NCBI GenBank assembly: GCA_964393615.1
Contig: CAYMUR010000104.1
Location: forward strand, 1 to 16,166
Direction: 5' to 3'
DNA length: 16,166 bases
Source: CAYMUR01 sp964393615
Lineage (GTDB): Bacteria > Planctomycetota > Planctomycetia > Pirellulales > Pirellulaceae
Positions 1 through 7,538 of the stretch are shown in pieces. Every line of letters begins with the position of its first letter. Position 1 is the first letter of the stretch. The position numbers and the translations under genes were made by a program. The notes under the pieces are model-generated. The model worked only from the letters and a program-made list of their open reading frames with translations. It searched no databases and was not told the DNA's origin.

Positions 1-147
1 AGTCGGTGTGGCTCGGGGATATCTTGCACTTCTGTCGTCTGTAGACGATCATAGTGTCACGTTGTCAGGCCCGAGTCGTTACTCAGCACATCCGTCACCT
101 GCCCGTACCCGTAAACTACCAACTGTCTCGAATTCAGAGCATCATTC

Positions 148-1557
148 ATGAACGATAGCCAGCATCAAGATTTGTTTACTCAGGGAGGCGTATCAGATGC
201 AAGAAGGCCAGCTGAAAATAATTCGGGGTCGACGGGGGATGAGCGTCCGACTGCCCTGCTGGTTAGCTTCATTTTCAGCCTGGCGGCGGTCCAGGGTTTT
301 ACGATCAATCTCATGGCCTTGTTGCTTAGGCCGCTTTCCGAGCGTTTCGATCTGACGCATCTCCAGGAGGGAAATCTACAAACAGCTTTTCAGGCTGGAG
401 GAATTGTTGCGTTATTTATTTCTGGGTATGTCACCGAGGCCCTCGGTGCTAAAAAGTCTGGTTGGCTGACAATACTGTCCGTTGTGGTCGGAGCATTGAT
501 GTTGGGATTGGGGACGACCTATTTTCACGCGTTGGCCGCCGCTGTTGTGATTGGTCTGGGGAATTTTTCGATTTTAGCGGTGTACAGTGCTGTGATTACT
601 GAACATTTCAGCCAAAATCGAAAGCGAATGTTTTTTTGGACAACGGCATGTTTTGCGGGGAGTGCGGCTGTCGGAAATCTGGCGTTTGGTTTTTTGTTAG
701 AGCATTACGAACTTCACTGGAAAATCATTTTTGTCGTTTTTGCTGTCTTGATTTCGTTGTGGTTTTTTGTCTTGACGCGTCATGCGGGAAAAAGACTGCA
801 TGTCATCGACAAACGGTTTGGTGCGAGTGATTTGTCAGCCGAATCAACACAGGCACAACCACTCTCGCAAACCATCCGCCAATTTGTTTTGAATGGGATT
901 TTCAATCGTGTCTCGCAAACCATCCGCCAATTTGTTTTGAATGGGATTTTCAATCGTGGAACCTTTTGGATGCTTGGCGTGCTAGTGTTGCTCGACGGGA
1001 TTGTAGGTTTTGGTATCACGACGTGGACGCCTCGTTATTTTCAAGTGCAGTATGGTGTAGGTGATGATGTTTCGGGATTCCTACTTGCCTTAATTGCAGC
1101 AGGTGTTTTTTCTGGACGTTTGGTGATGTCCTTTTTTATGAGTGAGCGTTTCTCGGACCTCATGGTATTGGGAACCTGCTATGGCATGGGGATCCTGATG
1201 TTTGTGTTCATCTTGATAATTCCTGACTATCGGATCGGTTTGTTGCTGACTTTTTTTTGTGGCGTTTTCATTGGTGCCCAGGCGCCTACCATGTACTCAC
1301 TCTGTTCGGCCAAGTTTGGGGCTCGGGCTGCGACGGCAATTCCGCTCATGGACGCCATTGGCATGATGGGAGGAGTCCCTGCCCCCACGGTTCTTGGGGG
1401 ATTGGCGGATCGTCTCGGTTTGGAGAGTGCGTTGTGGCTGTTGGCAGCGGTGGGAGTGCTGTTCGTTGCGCTGGTCTTTTATTGGCAAGCGACCGAGCGG
1501 CTACGAGTTGGCACAAGTTCTCCACCTGACCCTTGCGAGAGTCCGGAAGAATCCTGA
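148..1557 (+). CDS. MFS family transporter with a duplicated central-loop segment
   Basis: The 469-residue protein has about 12 hydrophobic segments and is probably an inner-membrane secondary transporter of the major facilitator superfamily. The substrate cannot be told from sequence. A polar N-terminal tail (1-35) is followed by TM1 (about 37-60). A loop 2-3 motif-A-like stretch lies at G93-YVTEALGAKKSG. A central cytoplasmic loop (about 211-270) separates the two six-helix halves, and TM7 begins near 273. The C-terminal tail is hydrophilic. The odd feature is that residues 240-255 (SQTIRQFVLNGIFNR plus V) are repeated at 256-271, from a perfect 48-bp DNA duplication just before TM7. The ATG start is taken because it opens the frame and precedes a plausible cytoplasmic tail, but no clear Shine-Dalgarno is visible. 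The gene converges on the DUF1559 gene that ends at 1775. The family call is firm; the specificity is unknown. Confidence 0.9.
   Translation: MNDSQHQDLFTQGGVSDARRPAENNSGSTGDERPTALLVSFIFSLAAVQGFTINLMALLLRPLSERFDLTHLQEGNLQTAFQAGGIVALFISGYVTEALGAKKSGWLTILSVVVGALMLGLGTTYFHALAAAVVIGLGNFSILAVYSAVITEHFSQNRKRMFFWTTACFAGSAAVGNLAFGFLLEHYELHWKIIFVVFAVLISLWFFVLTRHAGKRLHVIDKRFGASDLSAESTQAQPLSQTIRQFVLNGIFNRVSQTIRQFVLNGIFNRGTFWMLGVLVLLDGIVGFGITTWTPRYFQVQYGVGDDVSGFLLALIAAGVFSGRLVMSFFMSERFSDLMVLGTCYGMGILMFVFILIIPDYRIGLLLTFFCGVFIGAQAPTMYSLCSAKFGARAATAIPLMDAIGMMGGVPAPTVLGGLADRLGLESALWLLAAVGVLFVALVFYWQATERLRVGTSSPPDPCESPEES
863..958 (+). repeat. Perfect 48-bp tandem duplication inside the MFS gene
   Basis: Bases 863-910 and 911-958 are identical, each beginning tctcgcaaac and ending ttcaatcgtg. 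The unit is a multiple of three, so it adds 16 residues without breaking the frame. No silent differences have accumulated, so it is recent, or an assembly artefact. Confidence 0.97.
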
Positions 1558-1774
1558 ATGCAGGTCTGCAATACAGTCTGAGGGATTTCGTACCGTCCGA
1601 TCCGCTTAGGATTAGCAGTTGCCAGTCGTCAACGCCGTTATTTGGCGTGGCCTTTTCGTTCGCGCATCTCGTGCCTGCCTGTGGAGTGAGCGGTTTCCAT
1701 GGATCCCAGGGGTTCGCCCCCAGAACAAACACCTGTTGCTCTACGGACTGAGGCCCTGACTGCTGGTCACCATA
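1558..1774. other. Convergent intergenic spacer with small hairpins
   Basis: This 217-bp gap lies between the 3' ends of the MFS and DUF1559 genes. It holds a short hairpin acgcc/ggcgt (1632-1648) followed by ccttttcg, and a GGGG-TTCG-CCCC hairpin with a UUCG-type tetraloop (1709-1720). On the minus strand, a ctggt/accag pairing overlaps the DUF1559 stop codon. None has a proper U-tract, so a terminator role is only possible. I see no coding sequence here. Confidence 0.4.
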
Positions 1775-2710
1775 TTACCAGTCGGTGGCGGAAATTGGCT
1801 CGCCACCAGCGCGCGTGGTAAGTGCGAGCAAAATGTAAGCGTCAATATTTTCCGAGACAAATTGAACACTGCCATCAGCCAACTGAAAGTGACAACCACC
1901 CGGATGATAGCTGGAAAACGTATCCGTCGCCGCATTGCGATTGAACACACCCTCGCCAGGGATCGATCCAGGCCCATTGAGTCCGAAGGCGGTACTGAAC
2001 AAATTGTAATGGACCCACTGGTGTCCGCGATTCGAACCAGGTTCGCCACCTGTCAGTTCTCCGACCATCAAAGTTTGGCTGGTACCATCGAATACATCGC
2101 GGATCCGAATGGGGCGGATGTTCAACAACATCCCGTCACCCCAGATGATGGGAAGTTGCCCGGCCTTTCCCGCTTCCCATGCGAGTTGACTGTCAGCCAC
2201 TCCGCCGGCATTGGTTTTGTAAAACATGATGCCCTTGGGATGATTGAGGTAAGTGTTGGCAGTACTGCCCACGGCAATCAGTTCATCCTGATTATCGGAG
2301 GGACACTGGAGTATCTTGATCCGCTGGAGTCCCAGTTTCACCTGATTCGGACCATAGATGCCCCAGATGCCATTTTCATTATTAAATTGTTCACCGAGTT
2401 CAAGTTGCTCGATGAAAGGCAGGATCCGTACCGCCCAGCCTTTGCCGTAGTATTCTTCCAAATCAAGAGGATTATCCTGCCAGTGAACATACAATGCACC
2501 TAGTGGAAACTTGGTTTGTGCAGAGTGGTAATTGTGCATCGCAATTCCAATTTGTTTGAAATTGTTGCTGCATTGGGTCCGCCTTGCTGCCTCGCGGGCT
2601 GCTTGCACCGCCGGAAGCAACAGCGCGATAAGAATGGCAATGATAGCAATGACCACCAGTAACTCGACCAATGTGAAACCATTCCGACGAAATGAAAAAC
2701 ATGAACGCAT
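1775..2710 (-). CDS. DUF1559 (SBP_bac_10-type) pseudopilin-like protein, copy A
   Basis: The 311-residue protein has the type IV pilin/type II secretion pseudopilin N-terminus typical of the large planctomycete DUF1559 family. A short basic leader ends RRNG11 and is followed by F12-TLVE16, a cleavage and N-methylation site with the usual Glu at mature position 5. A roughly 20-residue hydrophobic helix and the conserved AAREAARRTQCSNNFKQI stretch come next. The C-terminus has the family motif HPGGCHFQLADGSV, then SENID. It is probably exported and anchored through its N-terminal helix; the biochemical role is unknown for the family. The ATG is supported by GGAG on the minus strand at 2718-2721, seven bases upstream, and by a promoter at 2794-2823. 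It is paralogous to the gene at 15062-15994 over its whole length, with strong protein similarity but many silent differences, so the duplication is old. Confidence 0.93.
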   Translation of the reverse strand: MRSCFSFRRNGFTLVELLVVIAIIAILIALLLPAVQAAREAARRTQCSNNFKQIGIAMHNYHSAQTKFPLGALYVHWQDNPLDLEEYYGKGWAVRILPFIEQLELGEQFNNENGIWGIYGPNQVKLGLQRIKILQCPSDNQDELIAVGSTANTYLNHPKGIMFYKTNAGGVADSQLAWEAGKAGQLPIIWGDGMLLNIRPIRIRDVFDGTSQTLMVGELTGGEPGSNRGHQWVHYNLFSTAFGLNGPGSIPGEGVFNRNAATDTFSSYHPGGCHFQLADGSVQFVSENIDAYILLALTTRAGGEPISATDW

Positions 2711-2793
2711 CGATGCACTCCAGAGAGGATGGCAAGTTTAGTTTGTGGAGAATGACCATTTCCCATGGAAACAGTCACGTCTGGCTATTATTT

Positions 2794-2823
2794 ATTGTAA
2801 ACTGACGGGGAAAATAATGCCAA
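2794..2823 (-). promoter_or_regulatory. Sigma70-type promoter for DUF1559 copy A
   Basis: On the minus strand, TTGGCA (2818-2823, five of six bases of TTGACA) and TACAAT (2794-2799, five of six of TATAAT) are separated by exactly 18 bp. Transcription would start near 2787, leaving a leader of about 77 nt before the ATG at 2710. Confidence 0.5.
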
Positions 2824-3069
2824 CAGTGTCTTCAGCAGATCAAGCCAGTTTCACGATTTGTGAAACGCTGACAGCTTGTTTGATGATCCTCTGTGCTTGC
2901 CGGTGGAAGTATTGACCGATCGGATAAGCGTCATGACTGCTGGAATCATAACCAGGAGCCCCTTAGAACCAGATTGCCCCTAAAACAGTAGTGTTGTACT
3001 TGGTGGCAGTGCGCATTGGTGACGTGGTTTTATGGTGTTTTGGCTCAACGCATAAGGCCGAAAAGAATG

Positions 3070-3078
3070 TGCTAAAAT
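3070..3078 (+). promoter_or_regulatory. Possible extended -10 promoter element of the selenoprotein gene
   Basis: TGcTAAAAT (3070-3078) matches an extended -10 (TGn followed by a TATAAT-like hexamer, five of six). No -35 at correct spacing is visible; TTGGCT at 3040 is too far away. A start near 3085 would leave about 40 nt before ATG 3124, which favours that ATG over the TTG at 3091. Confidence 0.3.
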
Positions 3079-3123
3079 TAATATGATTGTTTGTATCGGT
3101 CACACGTTTCTGAAGAAATAACC

Positions 3124-6100
3124 ATGGTACCTCCGACGACAGTCAACGCTTCGGGTTACCCGGCAATTCGATGCTTTCGTTCGGGTAGGCCCGTTCGAAT
3201 GGGTCGGCATGTTTTGTTGACCATAATTGGGTTGATCGTACAGGTGGTCTGGTTCGGCTGCGACAAGTCGGCTGATTCCATCCGCCCGCTGCGTGATACA
3301 CGAACGGGTAGTGCATCGAGTGTAGTTCAGGACGAGACAGTGGCAGCCAATGGAGTGGACGATTCGATCACTATCAGACACGGTGACGACCTGCTGCAGC
3401 TGCGAAAAAGTCGTCCCGCCTGGTTTACCGATCGTGATGATCCTGGTGAAGACGGTTGGGACAGCGAAGTCTTCAGCCAAGCCGCTTCAAAACAACTCAA
3501 GGTGATTGCCAAGTTGTTGAGCCACCCGGAGCAAGTGAAAACTGCTGCCGTCGAAAAGATAGTATCCAAGGAATTCACATGCGGTTTGCTCAGGCCGAAG
3601 GTCTTGGAAATTGTGTTTCAAGACCAGTCATTGACGGTGTCACGATCTGCCCAGGGGACAACGCCTGGGGAGGACGTGACACCGATCGTTGGTCAGGGAG
3701 CGGTTGCGCTGGCCGAAGCCCTACGGGGACTGATCGGTCCATTCGCGAACGCTGACCAGGTGCGAGCAAAATTCAAATTGTTCCGTGTTACACCGGAACG
3801 GGGTACTGTAACCACCCAGGCTTATTATGAGGCAAGCGGACACGTTGCAGATACTGGTACCTGTCAGCAAAATGCCTTATGGACTTTCCGTTGGAAGTTG
3901 TCAGTGGGGGAACCATTGCCAACACTCCTATCGCTTACCGTGGAAGACTATGAAGAAGTTATCATACAAACAGCGTCGACGCATTTGTTTTCTGATTGCA
4001 GTCAAGCGGTGTTAGGCCAGAATCGGTGTTTCACGGAGCAATTGATGTATGGTGAGACACATTGGGTCAAACGAATTCAGACAACACTCGGAATTAACAA
4101 TTTCGGACACAATGGATTGGCCATTGGCGATATCAATGGTGATGGGTTGGAGGATATCTATGTTCCACAGACAGGTGGACTGCCCAATCGCTTGTTTCGT
4201 CAAAACACGGACGGGACTGCCACGGAGATTGGTTCCGCGGCGGGGGTGGACTTCCTGGAACGCACCAATGCCTCTTTGTTTTTGGACCTTGATGACGACG
4301 GAGATCAGGATTTAGTGCTGGCGGCATCGCCTTCGATCCTTTTGTTGGAAAACGATGGCACGGGTCGTTTCACCCGGGTGGCCGAGCTGAATATCTCCAA
4401 TGCAATGTCGCTGGCCGCAGCCGACTTCGATAACGATGGTGATTTGGACTTGTACGTATGTATTTATGTTGAATTAGGCCGATTTGAAAAAAATGCCGGT
4501 TTCGGGTTGGCACCGATACCCTATCACGATGCGAATAACGGAGCTGCCAATGTCCTTTACCGAAACGAGGGGGAATGGGATTTTTCGGACGTGACGGTTG
4601 AGGTTGGTCTGGACATGAACAACCGCCGTTGGAGTTTAGCAGCCTGCTGGGAAGATTACGACAATGACGGAGACATGGACTTGTACGTGGCGAACGATTT
4701 TGGCCGCAATAATCTTTTTCAGAATGACCAGGGAAAATTTCAGGACGTAGCGTCGCTAGTCGGTGTGGAAGACATGGCTGCGGGGATGTCAGTGTCATGG
4801 GGCGATTACAATCGTGACGGGTGGATGGACCTGTATGTAGGTAACATGTTCTCTGCAGCTGGAAATCGAGTGACTTTCCAACGAAAGTTCCAAGGTGGGG
4901 TAGCCGATGACACCAAGGAAAAGTTCCAGCGACTGGCACGGGGTAACACGTTGTTTTTAAATGCCGGAGATGGCACGTTTCGGGATGTCAGTCATGAGGC
5001 TGCTGTCACCATGGGACGTTGGGCCTGGGGTTCGGTATTTGTCGATGTGAATAATGATGGCTGGGAGGACCTGGTCGTCGCCAACGGATATTTCACCAAC
5101 GAAGATCCAGACGACTTGTGAAGTTTCTTTTGGCGACAGGTCGTGTCGCAGTCACCAGTCGAAGAAACCAGTCCGAACCAGGCTGTCAATTATGTGAACG
5201 CGTTCCACACGCTCGATCGACTCGTCAAGAGTGGAAAATCATTTAGTGGTCGGGAACGCAATTGCTGTTTTCTAAATATCGGCAGTGAACGGTTTGCCAA
5301 TATTTCCGCTACGAGTGGACTCGATTTTGCCGATGATGGTCGGGCGGTGGCCGCGGTCGACTGGGATCATGATGGCGACCTGGATTTGTGGATTTCCAAC
5401 CGCACCGGACCTAAGTTGCGATTTCTAAGAAACAATGTGCAGACTGGGAATTCATTTGTGTCATTTCGATTGGAGGGACGCGACTGTAATCGCGATGCGA
5501 TCGGTGCCCGGGTGATTTGTGAGATTCGCGACCCGGAGACGACTCAGGAAAACGGAGTACGCAATACCTCTGGAACCGTTGGACCGATCCGACTTGTTAA
5601 ATCTCTCCAGGCAGGAGACGGATTTGTTTCACAGTCCAGTAAGTGGATTCATTTTGGATTGCCACCAGGGGTGCGGATCGAACGAGTCTTAGTCCGTTGG
5701 CCAGGGGGCGAGCAGGAAGAATTTGCCGATGTGCAGGCGGGGACACGATATCGCCTGGTGCAAGGTACCGGCCTGGCCGAACCCGGTTCGTTGGGTGAGC
5801 GCAACGTGAAACTGCCTTGGTCCCGAATAGAGACCCCTAAGGAATCTTCCCAGTTGAACGTCCCGCTTGCTGCACGCGTGCCGATGACGACTATCCAGTA
5901 CCAGGATTTAGATGGAAAGCAGATCGATGTTCAGCGCGCAGCGGGCCGTCCGATGTTGTTGAACCTCTGGGCTAGCTGGTGCCCGACATGCCTGGCCGAG
6001 TTAAATGAATTTGCTTTGCATCAGGACAAACTACGGGCCAGCGGTTTGAACATTCTTGCCTTGAGTGTGGATGGATTAGGTGATGATCGCGCTGCGGATC

Positions 6101-7329
6101 CTGCGGCTCTCAAAGCGCATCTCTTACGGCTTAAATATTCCTTTGANNNNNNNNNNGCCGGGCTTGCGGACGAACGGCTGGTTGACAAATTGGAGCTGTT
6201 GTATGCCACCCTGTTTAACAGGCAACTGCCATTGCCGTTACCGACCAGCTTTTTGATAGATGCTCAGGGATCGTTGGCGAATATTTATATGGGACCGGTC
6301 ACGTTAGAACGATTGCTGCAAGATGTGCAAAATCTACCGTTAGACAGTCAACAGCGTCGGCGGCTGGCAACACCGTTTCCAGGAAAATGGTACACATCTC
6401 CTGGCCGATTTGAGTTACAGCAGCTGGCATCCGTCTATGCGCTGGCAGGTTACATTGAGGATTCGATACCGCTTTATCACACAATTCTTCAGCATGACCC
6501 GGACAGTGCCAGTGCCCACAACCTGTTGGGGATCAGTCTCTTCAAGCAGAATGATTGGGAGAATGCGGAATTTCATTATCGCCAGGCCCTCCGTTTGAAT
6601 TCAGAGATGGTCGATGCTCAATATAATCTCGCTTTGGTCGCAACCCGGCGAGAGAAAACGGAGGAGGCCATTGAAAAATATCGAGCAGTCATTCAGAAAG
6701 TTCCGGATTATTTTGACGCACATTTTGACTTGGCTTTGTTATTTCAGTCACTGGAACAACTGGAAGACGCGACGACCCACTTTCGGGAGGCGGTGAGAAT
6801 TCAACCGGATAATATCGAGCTGCGGCGGTTGTTGGCCGTTGCTTTGATCCGACAAGGATTACCCGATCAAGCCGTTCCCCATTTTCGCTCAGCGGTGAAG
6901 CGGGACCCGAGTCATGCCGAGACGTGGAACGATTTGGGAGCGGCACTCTTGCAGTCGGGGCAGCCCGCCGATGCGGTCGTTTGTTTTCGTCGAGTCCTTG
7001 AAATAAGGCCTGGTTGGAAATCGGTGATGAACAATTTGGCATGGACGTTGGCGACGAGTGACGATCCGGATTTAGGTGAGCCGGAGGAAGCAGTCAGGCT
7101 GGCGGAACAACTCACTCGGGCTGTGGCCAATCCACCTTTTTACATGTTGGACACGTTGGCAGCGGCTTATGCCTCGTTGCAACAGTATGAAAAGGCAGCG
7201 GAGGTAGCCGAACAAGCGATACGACAGGCAACACTAGCCAAAATTGAAACGGACTTGATCGACCAACTACGTGACCGGTTGCGTTTGTACCAGCGGGGAC
7301 AGGCTTACCGTGAACGGGTGGAACAGTGA
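3124..7329 (+). CDS. Predicted selenoprotein: VCBS/FG-GAP propeller, ASPIC/UnbV, TlpA-like thioredoxin and TPR protein (CRTAC1-like)
   Basis: I read one 1401-residue protein across an in-frame TGA (5119-5121) as selenocysteine 666. In order it has: a basic leader and hydrophobic helix ending WFGC46 (possible, non-canonical lipobox); an unassigned region; seven Ca-binding-type DxDxDG blades starting near residues 335, 387, 433, 510, 560, 640 and 745; an ASPIC/UnbV domain (about 776-885); a TlpA/Redoxin-like thioredoxin domain (about 925-1080) with C953-PT-C956 and a likely cis-Pro at 1040; and about eight TPRs (1100-1390). Sec lies between blades 6 and 7 in DDL-U-SFFWRQVVSQSP, so translation must pass the TGA to complete the propeller. 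A SECIS-like hairpin follows at once. The downstream GTG at 5143 has no proper ribosome site and would begin mid-propeller. ATG 3124 is preferred; TTG 3091 and ATG 3199 are alternatives. A 10-N gap (6147-6156) keeps the frame as drawn. The protein is probably exported; the substrate is unknown. The alternative is a nonsense mutation. Confidence 0.85.
5119..5168 (+). promoter_or_regulatory. Sec UGA codon and bacterial SECIS-like hairpin
   Basis: After the TGA (5119-5121) the stem GCGACA (5133-5138) pairs fully with TGTCGC (5144-5149) around the loop GGTCG. A lower helix GTTTCTT (5123-5129) pairs with AAGAAAC (5162-5168). The loop begins 17 nt after the UGA, its first two bases are G, and the stem is 6 bp. 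These features meet the known bacterial SECIS criteria (loop about 16-37 nt downstream, a G in the first two loop bases). E. coli fdhF has AGGUC at bases 18-22 after its UGA; here AGGUC is at bases 17-21. This element would bind SelB to direct Sec insertion within the coding sequence. Confidence 0.8.
6147..6156. other. Assembly gap of 10 N
   Basis: Ten unknown bases lie in the thioredoxin domain of the selenoprotein, between the active-site Cys pair and the cis-Pro region. The frame is the same on both sides if the gap really is 10 nt. Ten N is a common placeholder, so the true length may differ. Confidence 0.99.
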
Positions 7330-7373
7330 TTTCACGCTGTGTAGGGTGAACCTACGACTGAATTGGCAGCTGA

Positions 7374-7538
7374 AAACAGGCGCAGCTTCATGCCAAACGT
7401 GCGTGTGAGTTAACCGAGTGGAAGCATTGGGATGTGCTGGATACGCTCGCTGCTGCCCGTGCGGAGGACCGTTTATTTCTGCAGGCGATCGAGTGGCGGG
7501 CCAAGGCGTTGTGCTTGTGCCCGTTATTTTTTCGCTGA
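7374..7538 (+). pseudogene. Remnant of a TPR-protein C-terminus
   Basis: There is no start codon context here, yet the frame between stops at 7371 and 7536 encodes a recognisable terminal TPR: KRACELTEWK (7395-7424), then LDTLAAARAE (7437-7466) and IEWRAKAL (7488-7511). The pattern 'A-ELT-WK ... LDTLAAAYAE-G-F--A-EWQ-KAL' is common at the C-terminus of planctomycete TPR proteins. The last TPR of the preceding gene carries a related YMLDTLAAAYA segment. I infer a 3' fragment of a lost or duplicated gene. Its end overlaps the last codons of the minus-strand SGNH-TPR gene by 15 bases. Confidence 0.55.

Larger units (their letters stand above)
2711..3123. other. Divergent intergenic region between DUF1559 copy A and the selenoprotein gene
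   Basis: About 410 bp without a convincing coding frame. The left part holds the minus-strand promoter of the DUF1559 gene. The right end is A+T-rich and holds an extended -10 element for the plus-strand gene. The middle (about 2830-3040) shows nothing I can interpret. Confidence 0.5.

Noticed and set aside
35..48. Terminator hairpin TCGTC-TGTA-GACGA of an upstream gene.
   Set aside because: The stem has only 5 bp and no T-run follows.
1862..2503. 213-residue plus-strand frame.
   Set aside because: It lies antisense to the clearly real DUF1559 gene and encodes nothing recognisable.
3091..3093. TTG start for the selenoprotein gene.
   Set aside because: It lies only about 13 bases after a candidate -10 element and adds residues with no signal character; ATG 3124 is preferred.
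3091..7329. Two separate genes: 3091-5121 (propeller part) and 5143-7329 (UnbV-thioredoxin-TPR part).
   Set aside because: They are in the same frame with a single TGA between, the intervening codons fit the protein, the GTG at 5143 lacks a proper ribosome site and begins in mid-domain, and a SECIS-like hairpin follows the TGA.
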